Shown here: one piece after another, positions 7,954-16,600 of the stretch | Numbering within the stretch: position 1 is the first letter of the stretch | Layout: each line of letters starts with the position of its first letter | Made by a program: the position numbers and the translations under genes | Notes under the pieces: generated by a model | Databases searched by the model: none | What the model saw: only the letters and a program-made list of their open reading frames with translations | What the model was told of the DNA's origin: nothing | NCBI GenBank assembly: GCA_030648255.1 | Contig: JAUSHZ010000025.1 | Coordinates: 1 to 49,263 of the forward strand | Reading direction: 5' to 3' | Origin: a bacterium | GTDB lineage: Bacteria; Patescibacteriota; Minisyncoccia; Minisyncoccales; CG1-02-41-26 | DNA length: 49,263 bases

Positions 7954-8266
7954 ATTCTAAAAATTTGTGCAATCTTGCCCACTCATTAAAATCCAAATTA
8001 TCAAAAGAAGGATTCGTTTTCCAATTTTTATAAAAATCATCTGATTTCATTTTATATCTCTCTTCATAATCTCTAATTTCTTTTTCAATATCTACCAAAC
8101 GTGGTATTTCCATATAATTAAATGCCAACGATTCCATATCATTATCTTTTTCTGTATACACAGTACTAGAGAAATTTTGTCCAAAAACACTAACAGAAAC
8201 CATACCAGGTATAATGATTGGATCGCCTTCTATTTGATTTGTTTCTATGTAAAAGGTATCGTTCAT
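7937..8266 (-). CDS. Probable antitoxin partner of the TumE-type toxin
   Basis: A 109-residue acidic protein. The C-terminal half, EKEIRDYEERYKMKSDDFYK followed by LDFNEWARLHKF, fits the helical motif (E-x-RYGM-S-x-x-F, then D-F-x-E-W) found in small antitoxin-like proteins next to DUF6516 toxins. The N-terminal half is beta-rich. There is no obvious DNA-binding domain. It overlaps the toxin start by 17 bp and sits 10 bp after the 8277 gene. Confidence 0.6.
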   Translation of the reverse strand: MNDTFYIETNQIEGDPIIIPGMVSVSVFGQNFSSTVYTEKDNDMESLAFNYMEIPRLVDIEKEIRDYEERYKMKSDDFYKNWKTNPSFDNLDFNEWARLHKFLEYAKNN

Positions 8267-8276
8267 AATTATTTGA

Positions 8277-8933
8277 TTATATATTGTAAATTTGATTTAA
8301 CTTTTCTACCAAGACCCTATGGTAATCCCTAAATATAACGATTAGATCGGCGAATTCGGGAATTTTGTCTTCGTAAAAATGAACATTCGTTTGAATAACT
8401 AAACTAACAACACTGGCTAACGCCTCGTCATAATTTGGCATAGAAATTATTTGAATTCTATCTTTATCTTTCATGTAGGAAATATTAATACCATTTCCTA
8501 AGAAATCTTTGTTCTCTATTTCTAAGTTACTTAAATTCAAAAAACTTTTATTCTTCTCCCTAATTTCACTTAATTTATCTTTGTAGTCTGAAAAATCTAA
8601 TAAAAAAGTATAATTAAAACCAAATGCCTTAAGGGGCCTTCCTATTGTTTTTGAAAAACTTATAACAAATCGAATAAAATTATCTAGATCGCGACCTTCA
8701 AACTCTTTTGCTATATCTTGATTTGAAATTATAGATTTTTTCCCTTGCACCACACAATTTAATTGTTGAGTTGGTTCAATAATAGCAACCATATCAGGAA
8801 ATTGAGTAATTATTGGTTGTTTATCCCATAATTCTATAACTTTATTTCTAATATCCACTATTTTTAACTGAACAATATCTGAAATGCTTTCTTCGTAAGC
8901 CTGCGTTATGTTAACCTGCTTTGTTTGAATCAT
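8277..8933 (-). CDS. Unknown protein in the protease/TA operon
   Basis: A 218-residue soluble protein, not recognised. It is mixed alpha/beta with the segments NCVVQGKKSI and IGRPLKAFGFNYTFLLDF. The latter recalls the middle of TIGR04255-type sporadic proteins, but the match is too weak to name. It lies 33 bp after the SDH_sah-like protease and 10 bp before the antitoxin, all in one direction, so these four genes probably share a transcript. Confidence 0.45.
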   Translation of the reverse strand: MIQTKQVNITQAYEESISDIVQLKIVDIRNKVIELWDKQPIITQFPDMVAIIEPTQQLNCVVQGKKSIISNQDIAKEFEGRDLDNFIRFVISFSKTIGRPLKAFGFNYTFLLDFSDYKDKLSEIREKNKSFLNLSNLEIENKDFLGNGINISYMKDKDRIQIISMPNYDEALASVVSLVIQTNVHFYEDKIPEFADLIVIFRDYHRVLVEKLNQIYNI

Positions 8934-8966
8934 AAATTTATTTAAATTTAAAATTTTTAAACCTAC

Positions 8967-10001
8967 TTACTTCCAGCCTTGGGAGATGGGGCGGAAGGCC
9001 ACTTGTTCTTGGGGTATTTGCATTGGACCTTGAGGCGTTTGCTGGGTCATATTTACCTGTTGCTTTTTAAACTCAAGCGAAAGCTCAAAATAATTTGAAA
9101 TTTCCGCGCTTTCAATAAAAGCGATTTTATAACCCTTTGTATTTTGCATAGCATTTTGGCCAAGTTCGTTTTCTGGATTCCATAAAATGCCAAGCTCCAT
9201 TTCATTAGCGTATTCCTCGTATAATTCCGTCATTGTCTTGGAAAGTTCCTCGTCTGCTGGACTTACTGCTTTTAGGCCCAAGTCCTCTTTGGCTTCTTTT
9301 CGGCCAATAAAATACTGGTGAGAGTAAAGCTTTTCTGTAAAATAATCAACGGCTTTATCAATTTCATCATCTTTCATTGGCGATTTGTGGCTTTTTAGCA
9401 ATCGCTTTGCCAAAATTCTAATTAAATTATGGGTTCGATTAACATTGCCCAAAGCCAAAGGATGAATTTGCGGGTTGGCTTCAATAAACTTACCAAAAAT
9501 TTTAGCAAGTTCAGCGTCATTTTTTATGCCAAATTTATTTTTAGCCAAATCGAAGTAAGCCATTACATCTTCTACAGAAATTGGAATTTTATTTTGCGGA
9601 TTTTGCGGGTCTGACGGATTAAAAACATTAGCGGTTGATGGATCAATTGGCGAAAGCTCAGATAAATCGCTCATTATAATTTCATCAGCCCCTAAAGAAA
9701 TCATTGTGGCAGCTGAATGGGCTTTATATGGAATTAAAACAGAAAACTTGTCACAATACTCCCTCATCATTGAAACCAAACGCCATGGCACCATTGTGTC
9801 TCCCCCAGATGAATGTAAAAACAAATCAATATTCTCGGTTTTGCCAATGGCTCGTAAATGTTTGCTGATTATTGGCACTATATCCATGGCGATTTTAGCC
9901 GTTGGTGTGCCTGGGGCTCCTTGCCTGTCGCTTGTTAAATAAGTAATAACCCGCGAATTTCTCAATTTCTCAATTTTTTGTATAAGTTGTTTTTTATCCA
10001 T
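8967..10001 (-). CDS. SDH_sah-family serine protease (ClpP/SppA-like fold)
   Basis: A 344-residue protein. Residues about 55-120 carry the ClpP/crotonase-fold signatures: LFLHSSGGD (63-68, oxyanion-type glycine turn), the nucleophile context KAHSAATMISLGADEI (Ser96) and LSPIDP after it. This matches the serine dehydrogenase proteinase family, which is related to SppA and ClpP. There is no signal peptide, so it is cytoplasmic. The C-terminal third is helical and Gln/Pro-rich at the end. A copy of a repeated promoter core lies upstream at 10061-10078. Substrates are unknown. Confidence 0.8.
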   Translation of the reverse strand: MDKKQLIQKIEKLRNSRVITYLTSDRQGAPGTPTAKIAMDIVPIISKHLRAIGKTENIDLFLHSSGGDTMVPWRLVSMMREYCDKFSVLIPYKAHSAATMISLGADEIIMSDLSELSPIDPSTANVFNPSDPQNPQNKIPISVEDVMAYFDLAKNKFGIKNDAELAKIFGKFIEANPQIHPLALGNVNRTHNLIRILAKRLLKSHKSPMKDDEIDKAVDYFTEKLYSHQYFIGRKEAKEDLGLKAVSPADEELSKTMTELYEEYANEMELGILWNPENELGQNAMQNTKGYKIAFIESAEISNYFELSLEFKKQQVNMTQQTPQGPMQIPQEQVAFRPISQGWK

Positions 10002-10060
10002 ATTGTTATTATTATTGCTGTTATATTAGCTTATTTACCGCGACTTTTCAACTTCTTTTT

Positions 10061-10144
10061 CATATCCTCATTATACTCTTTTTGGGATTTTCGGGGCACG
10101 CTCGTCAACTTGACAAACGGGTTTGAAATTTGCTATCATATAAT
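10061..10144. promoter_or_regulatory. Divergent promoter cassette, copy 1
   Basis: Leftward: CATATCCTCATTATACTC gives TATAAT on the minus strand for the protease gene. Rightward: TTGACA (10110-10115), 18 bp, TATCAT (10134-10139) with extended TTTGC. The whole block, including GGGCACGCTCGT and CGGGTTTGAAATTTGCTAT, recurs at 10694-10777. The rightward promoter points into the 3' end of the NYN gene, antisense to it. A 10-codon frame (MKKKLKSRGK) begins at 10063 on the minus strand, in the protease leader. Confidence 0.65.
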
Positions 10145-10150
10145 TAATAC

Positions 10151-10197
10151 TTACGAAAAAGACCCTTATGTGGCTTTATCCATGTCGGGGGCTTTTT
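10151..10197. terminator. Hairpin with T-runs over the NYN stop
   Basis: GAAAAAGACCC pairs imperfectly with GGGGGCTTTTTC around a variable loop. T-runs follow on both strands. It can end the NYN transcript on the minus strand and also stop RNA from the rightward promoter at 10110 after about 55 nt, so the latter would be a very short RNA. Confidence 0.5.
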
Positions 10198-10696
10198 CTT
10201 TTCTAACCTGCAAAATATTTATTTGGTCATTTAAATAAGCAATGGGAACATTTATTCTTTTTAAAAGAATTGAGCAAAGTTTTTTGTTATGAGGCGACAA
10301 TATAGCTTTTAGCTTATCTCTTTCTTTGAGAAATTTTATCAAACTGGCATAATCGCCATCGCTAGTAACAATAATCGCTTTTTCAAAACTATTTTCATAA
10401 GCATCCTTCATAGCTTGAACTACTAAATCGGCATCGCAATTACCCTTTGGCTTGCCATTGTTATCATAGATAACTTCTTTAAATATAAGGGTAAATCCTG
10501 CCTCTTGAAGATACGCATACAAATCTTTATATTTAGGAATAAAACCAAGAAATATATAGGCACGATTCACATTATATTTTTGAGAAAGCCAAACACGAAA
10601 ACGGCCATAGTCAAGCTTCCAGCCAAAACCAGCAACGCCACCGTATAAGTTAGCTCCATCTATGTACGCATAATTATTTTGTTGATATTTCAGCAT
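10166..10696 (-). CDS. NYN/PIN-like RNase domain protein
   Basis: A 176-residue protein. YIDGANL (Asp13), NCDADLVVQAM (Asp88, Asp90) and IIVTSDGDYASLI (Asp113, Asp115) form the acidic metal site of NYN (LabA/DUF88) nucleases, which are related to PIN-domain RNases. The domain fills the protein. TATAAT sits 5 nt before the ATG at 10696, so the mRNA is probably leaderless. The last codons lie inside a terminator hairpin. A role in RNA turnover or defence is plausible but unproven. Confidence 0.8.
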   Translation of the reverse strand: MLKYQQNNYAYIDGANLYGGVAGFGWKLDYGRFRVWLSQKYNVNRAYIFLGFIPKYKDLYAYLQEAGFTLIFKEVIYDNNGKPKGNCDADLVVQAMKDAYENSFEKAIIVTSDGDYASLIKFLKERDKLKAILSPHNKKLCSILLKRINVPIAYLNDQINILQVRKEKAPDMDKAT

Positions 10697-10777
10697 ATCT
10701 TATTATACTCTTCTTAAAATTTTGTAGGGCACGCTCGTGGACTTGACAAGCGGGTTTGAAATTTGCTATTATATAAA
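10694..10777. promoter_or_regulatory. Divergent promoter cassette, copy 2
   Basis: The same layout as copy 1. Leftward: TATAAT on the minus strand drives the NYN gene. Rightward: TTGACA (10743-10748), 18 bp, TATTAT (10767-10772). GGGCACGCTCGT and CGGGTTTGAAATTTGCTAT are shared with copy 1. A third copy of the leftward core only (CATATCCTCATTATACTC, 11484-11501) lies upstream of the DUF3800 gene. Confidence 0.65.
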
Positions 10778-10781
10778 TACA

Positions 10782-10823
10782 AATCCTCATCGGATGGGTG
10801 TTTACACCGGTTCGTGAGGTTTT
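10782..10823 (+). ncRNA. Candidate short structured RNA with terminator
   Basis: Downstream of the rightward promoter of copy 2. CCTCA pairs with TGAGG, enclosing a second hairpin GGTGT-TT-ACACC, then TTTTTTGTTTTT. The expected transcript is about 45-55 nt. It is antisense to the last codons of the DUF3800 gene. It may be a small RNA, an attenuated relic or an antisense regulator. Confidence 0.4.
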
Positions 10824-11467
10824 TTGTTTTTATTAGCAAAAATCATTGCCTTTGCCTCTTTCCAATTTAACAACTGCTCACTGATAATTTTATCTTTAAT
10901 AAGATTATAAAACTTTTCATTTTTTCCTGTATACTTCCAAAGCAAACTCCCTGCTACCATATCCGCTGAATTTATCTCGGGGTTATCCACGCTACTCAAA
11001 TGCTTCAAAATAAACGGTTCGCCTAACAATTCAAGCAATGTCTCGTTAAATTTTATCAAATCATCTTTTTGTTGAAAATGCTTATCAAAAATCACTTCTT
11101 TAATTTTAATATCTTGATAAAAAACTAAACATTCTTTAAGTAAAATGTAGGCAAGCAAAGCAAAATTATCGGGCGTATCTTTTATGCTTTGATTGTTCTT
11201 TTCAATAATTAAAGCGAAAATATTTACATCAGCCAAAGATAGCTCTTTTAGGTAAACAGTTTTTGTGCGTTCGCCTGCTTTGTAAAACTTAACTTCGGAA
11301 ATAACCTTTTCCTTTTTGTCACATGCCATGCTCTTCCTTGCCTTTTTCAACACAGATAAAAGAACTTCTTGAGTATTCACTCCAACAGCGGCCATAATAA
11401 TCACTTTATTTTTTGGGTCGGGTAGAGTTCCCGACTCGTCTATTAAAATAGAAATTTTTGAGTTCAT
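10802..11467 (-). CDS. DUF3800 domain protein
   Basis: A 221-residue protein. ISILIDESG near the N-terminus (Asp10, Glu11) and NPEINSADMVAGSLLWKY near residue 180 are the two acidic signatures of DUF3800, thought to have an RNase-H-like fold and often found near mobile or defence genes. A nuclease role is inferred. It has a leader of about 20 nt after a TATAAT box (11484-11501 core). The final codons overlap a hairpin read from the other strand. Confidence 0.7.
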   Translation of the reverse strand: MNSKISILIDESGTLPDPKNKVIIMAAVGVNTQEVLLSVLKKARKSMACDKKEKVISEVKFYKAGERTKTVYLKELSLADVNIFALIIEKNNQSIKDTPDNFALLAYILLKECLVFYQDIKIKEVIFDKHFQQKDDLIKFNETLLELLGEPFILKHLSSVDNPEINSADMVAGSLLWKYTGKNEKFYNLIKDKIISEQLLNWKEAKAMIFANKNKKPHEPV

Positions 11468-11563
11468 AATTTTTTATTTTTATCATATCCTCATTATACT
11501 CCTCTTTGAAGCTTCGTATTACTTTATTTTACAAAAAATCATCCTCTTGGCGATTTTGTTTGC

Positions 11564-11569
11564 TATAAT
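11564..11569 (+). promoter_or_regulatory. Extended -10 box of the PBP1C gene
   Basis: TTTGCTATAAT with TATAAT ending 8 nt before the ATG at 11578. It matches the TTTGCTATNAT boxes at 10134 and 10767. The transcript would begin within 1-3 nt of the start codon. Confidence 0.6.
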
Positions 11570-11577
11570 TAAACGAT

Positions 11578-13629
11578 ATGAAATTGAAAATCTTGCTTAT
11601 ACTGATTTTTGGCATTCTTATAGTTTCGGGTATTATCACCTTGGGTAGCCTTAACGCAAAATTATTAGCTGTTTATCGCTCCAACCAGTCCTTTTCTCTT
11701 ATTGACCGCAACAATAATATTTTTTTTATTTCAAAAAATCCCAAAGAATATTATGCCCAATATTCCGATTCAATCCCGCCTAATTTCAAAACTTTACTAA
11801 TAAAAAAAGAGGATAGATATTTTTATTGGCATTTTGGTTTTAATTTTTGGGGGATATTGCAGGTTATTGGAAACGAGTTGGGCTTATCACAAAGAAAGGC
11901 CTCTAGCACCATAACCCAGCAATTAGCAAAAATACTTTTAGAAAAAGAAAACCAAAGAAACATTACCAATAAAATAAAAGAATCTTTTTATACTATTAGC
12001 CTAGAGATTTTTAATAGCAAGGAGGAAATTTTAAAAATGTACGCAAACTCAATCTATTTTGGAAACCAATTTCAAGGGATAAAATCTGCAACTCAAGGAT
12101 ACTTTAATGTGTCTCCTGAAAATCTAACCACCGGGCAGATTGTTCAGCTACTCTCCACTATCAACAGCCCAACCAGCTATAACCCAGCAAGTGATTTAAA
12201 TATAGAAAAAGCAAGAATCTTATCCGTATCGCTTGGCGTAAAAACCGATAATTTTATTGAGCCAAAGGAATGCCAAATAAATATACAAAATTATATCTCA
12301 AATAATAAGCCGATTTTGGAATTAGCCCTATATCTTCCTGATGATATTAATAAAAATCTCAAATTAACTATTGATAGCAACCTAATGCAAAAAGCGCGCT
12401 CAATTGTGTCTTCTAACATTGATGTTTTGAAAGACAAAAAAGCAAAAAACGCCGCTGTTGTTATTTTGTCTGTGCCCGACAATCAAATAATTACCTTGAT
12501 TGGCTCGCCAAACCCCAGCTCGTTTTCCGATGGTTATAAAATTGATATGTCCACAAAACCTAGGCAAATTGGCTCAACCATTAAGCCATTTATTTATTTG
12601 CTTGGTTTTGAGGCGGGAATGCGGCCATACACATTAATTGATGACCGCGAATATAAATATACAGGCCCTGGAGGGTATCCTATTTATCCTAAAAATTATG
12701 ACTTTAAATACCACGGCGAAATGACAGCGCATTATGCATTGTCCAACAGTATCAATGTGGCAGCGGTAAAAACGCTTGAGTTTGTTGGAGTTGAAAACTT
12801 TAACCAATTTTTGATAAAGGACTTAGCATATAGCCCTGTTCAGCCCATAGACCAATACCAGCTTGGAATTGCCCTCGGGGGCTTGGAAATGAATTTACTG
12901 GATTTAACTCATTATTTTTCAATTTTCCCAAGCCAAGGAAAGCTTGCTAGCTTAAAAATATTCAGTGATGATGAAGCAATAAATAAAGATATAGCGCCAA
13001 AAGATTATGTTGAACTTATAAACAAAATTTTAAGCGATCGCAAAACAGGAATAGACCAATTTGGCGCTGAAAGCTCTTTAAATCTTTCAGCCAATAATTA
13101 TGCCTTAAAAACTGGCACTTCGCACGACTATACTGACAGCTGGATTGTTGGCTATACGCCAGATTTTTTGGTTGGCGTGTGGGTGGGCAACGCAGACAAT
13201 TCGCCCACCGATGCTGTTTCTGGGCAAATAGGAGCTGGGAGAATTTGGAACGAAATTATGCAAGCAATGCTCAATTCAGATTATAATAAAAATACGCAAT
13301 TTGATTTTTCCAGCGTAAAAGAATACCAAGGTAAAAACGGGGTGGAGTTTGGCTTAGTCAATGATGACTTTGAAAAGTCACAAAATATTATAAAAGAGCA
13401 GGACAAAGCATTTATTTTAAGCCCGCACAACAATGATGTTTTCACCTTTAAGATTGATGCGCAAATTGCTCTGAAAGCAAAAGATTCTGCCACTTGGACA
13501 GTTAATGGCCAAAGTTATGGAACTGGTCAAGAGATATTTTTTTCTCCAAAAAAAGAAGGCTATTATGAAATAACAGCCTCCTCTAAATCGCAAACAGAAA
13601 CTATATTTGTGCGATTTGTTGGTAATTAG
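11578..13629 (+). CDS. pbpC: Bifunctional penicillin-binding protein 1C type
   Basis: A 683-residue envelope protein. An N-terminal membrane anchor (about 4-22) precedes a GT51 glycosyltransferase domain (catalytic Glu78 in KKEDRYFYWHFGF; ITQQLAK; YFGN). The transpeptidase domain has S333-x-x-K336 (GSTIKPF), S391-I-N393 and K511-T-G (KTGTSHDY). The C-terminus (about 600-683) is a small beta domain like BiPBP_C, typical of PBP1C. It polymerises and cross-links peptidoglycan. Its last 4 bp overlap the converging alpha-2-macroglobulin gene; these two families are classic genetic neighbours. Confidence 0.9.
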   Translation: MKLKILLILIFGILIVSGIITLGSLNAKLLAVYRSNQSFSLIDRNNNIFFISKNPKEYYAQYSDSIPPNFKTLLIKKEDRYFYWHFGFNFWGILQVIGNELGLSQRKASSTITQQLAKILLEKENQRNITNKIKESFYTISLEIFNSKEEILKMYANSIYFGNQFQGIKSATQGYFNVSPENLTTGQIVQLLSTINSPTSYNPASDLNIEKARILSVSLGVKTDNFIEPKECQINIQNYISNNKPILELALYLPDDINKNLKLTIDSNLMQKARSIVSSNIDVLKDKKAKNAAVVILSVPDNQIITLIGSPNPSSFSDGYKIDMSTKPRQIGSTIKPFIYLLGFEAGMRPYTLIDDREYKYTGPGGYPIYPKNYDFKYHGEMTAHYALSNSINVAAVKTLEFVGVENFNQFLIKDLAYSPVQPIDQYQLGIALGGLEMNLLDLTHYFSIFPSQGKLASLKIFSDDEAINKDIAPKDYVELINKILSDRKTGIDQFGAESSLNLSANNYALKTGTSHDYTDSWIVGYTPDFLVGVWVGNADNSPTDAVSGQIGAGRIWNEIMQAMLNSDYNKNTQFDFSSVKEYQGKNGVEFGLVNDDFEKSQNIIKEQDKAFILSPHNNDVFTFKIDAQIALKAKDSATWTVNGQSYGTGQEIFFSPKKEGYYEITASSKSQTETIFVRFVGN

Positions 13630-16600
13630 TTGGTCACTTGAAAATTGAAGCTACCTGTGCGGCCAAAATTTTCAGGTGTGTACATTTCTGAAACTATTGC
13701 TGGTAATTGCGAATAGCTACCAGGAACCAAAGCTCTTAAATAATAGTCAAACTCATAAACGCCAGCTTTTAAATTGCTAACATAAACATACGCTCTGTCA
13801 TCGCGTATTTCTTTAAAATCAGGGTAAATTTCCGGAGCTTTTACTTCAATTTGATTAAACCTCAAGTCCTTGCTTTCAGTGGCCAAGCTTAAATCAACAA
13901 TTTCCAAGCCAGCTGGGATAAAATCTTCTATCTGGACATTTCTGCGCTCAACTGGAACCACAACAGTTAAGTGCTCTCTAACAAGATCGCCGGCCTTAGC
14001 TTTTATTAATGGGGTATTTCCAGCCTTATCATCTAAAGCATAAAGTTGCCTTGTAATAGTAAACCCTTCATCTCGTGGCTGTACATTTCCATTAAGATAA
14101 TATTTTAGCGCCATATCATAATATAAAGAGCCAGAACCCGTCTTTTTCAATTCCAAAGTGTTGTAATCATCTATCTTCAAATCGCTAACAGGTATTGTCT
14201 TTTTGTTTTGGTTTAAAATAGTGGAAACATTAAAGCTAAATGTATCAATACTTTTACCATTAATAAGAGTGTCTAAGGTGTAAACAGATTTTGTTTCTTT
14301 TTTCCAGCTAAGATAATCTGTAAATGCTTCAACAACAGCCAAAGTATTTTGCGTAGACCCCCAAGCTCCGTCTTTATCCCTAGAGCTAAGTAGCCATCTT
14401 ATTATCTTGTCTGTTATGGCGGTATCCCGCTTGCCCAAGGAGAGCGATTTAAGATACAAAGCAGTGTCGCCAATGGTTGATTCAAAATAATTATAATAAT
14501 AATTATTTTGTTTACCTTCTAAAAATGCGCCTCGAGAATCTATATTTATTCTGTTATCAAGGCTATTGTTTATTTTTGTCTTAGCAGATGCGTCAAACAA
14601 ACCCATATTAACCAGCACGCCAAGCTCCCCCAATGCTTTTTGGGACAGCTTATCGTTAATCATTGAAGCGTTGTTTATAATAGCGCGCATCTCTCCTGCT
14701 AAATTGCTATTATTTTTATACCTATCAGTTTGCATTAACACTAAAGCCAGAGAAATCTTCTCATCGCTTGTTATATTTCTTTGCGGGTTATTATAATAGG
14801 CATATAAATAATCTGCTCCCCTGTTTAAAGAATCACTGTTAACTGGGTAGTTAGCTTTTTTGAGAGCATTTAACGCATCAACAACTTTAAGGGTTACAAA
14901 ATATTGAGAGCTTCCATATCCCCACGCATTGAAACCGCCATCGTAATTTTGGTTTTTATAAATATCAGCCAAGCCAATATCAACCAATTGGTCAATTGTA
15001 TAAATTTTGTCTTTATACTCAACCTTTTCTAACTTGAACTTGTCGGCTAAATTTGGAATTTGCAAGCCATTCTTTATAATAGCAATGGCTTTTAATTTGC
15101 TGGAAATTTGTTCAGAACAACCATACGGATAATTAATTAAATAATTTAAAGCATCCGACAAAAACACAGCCAAAGTAGCTGAACTTCTTAAGGTTAGATC
15201 GCCATTAATTGGGGAAACATTTTCGGGCAAGTAAATTATTTCTCTAGCTGTATCTCCTTGAGTATAATTTGCGCTGGCTGTAACCTCATAAGTGGAATTT
15301 TGCCTAACAGCAATACTCCCAGCCACAGAATCCTCTAGTCCGTCGCCTTTAGCTGTAATAGTGAAAGTATGCACGCCCTCATTAAATTTCGCTGGGGCTT
15401 TGGCCGCAAAATATATTGTTTTTTGCTCTCCTTTATTAATTCTAACTGTTTTTTCTACGTTATTATCAGAGGATTCCAGCGTATCGCTTTTAAATGTTAC
15501 TTGAAATGTTTTATCACTATCAGATTGGTTGAAAATTTGAGCGCCAACGCTAAAAGTATCTTCTGGCACAATAAACCTGGGCTTTAAAGGAACAACCATA
15601 AGGTCTTTTTTGCTTTGGAATTGAATATAACTAACTCCCAGCTTTGTATCTTTGGTTATTCCTAAAACTTCTGTTTGCCAAGTAGTTAGGTTGTCTGGCA
15701 GTTTAAATGATACTTGAGCCTTGCCATCATCGCCAGTCTGCACCACAGCGCTCCAAAAAGCTGTTTCTCTAAAGTCTCCTCTTGTTTTATTGTCAGCCCC
15801 GCCTCCCCCGCTCCCACCTTTGGTGTTGGATATATCCACAGGGTCAATGCGAACAATCTTGTTTTTTATATTTGAGGCAGTGGAAACTGTAAGCGGGAAA
15901 CCATTGTAAAAAAATATCAAAGGGTCTTTTTTAGGGTTGCCTTCCAAAGCCAAAACGCTCAAATCAACCACAGCCACTGAAACTTCTGTTTTTAGCGGAT
16001 TGCCAGCAGAATCCTTTGCTACAACGCTTAAATTTACATTATCTCCGGGTTTATAGAATTTTTTGTCGGAAAGCACTTCTAAATTAATTTTTGACTTATC
16101 GCTGTTTATTCTAAATTCTTGAGAACCAAATTTTACAGCAGGGTCGGAAGATTGCAGTAACACAGAAACAAAAACATTGGGGCTATAATCATCTGTGGCT
16201 GTGAAATTATATCCTAATATGTTTCCAGTAAAATCAACTATCTTGTAGTCAAATATCTTGCCCCTTTCAATAGTTATTAAGGCCTTAGATTTTAGATAGG
16301 GAGATTTAATAATTAATTGCCCTTGCTCGCCAGCTTTAAGTTCGGTTTTACTAGCTTTTAAGTCTAGAGTTGTGCCGTCGTCAAAATTAAAGCTTGCTTG
16401 GCCCTCTCCATAAACGTAAATGCTAGTTTTGGATTTGATTAAGTTCCCGGGCCGATCGTGAGAAGTTAGCTCTATATCGTATTGGCCTTCTTTATCAAGT
16501 TTTATTTTGTCCTTCCAATCGCCATTGCTATCTGTGCCAAAATTTATTGTCTTGACAATATCTTTTTTCTCTTCCCATTGGTAGCTAAACACTCCGCTAA

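Noticed and set aside
10031-10063. Ten-codon frame MKKKLKSRGK in the protease leader
   Set aside because: It has a well-placed -10 box but no ribosome site and is too short to support; noted within the promoter entry only.
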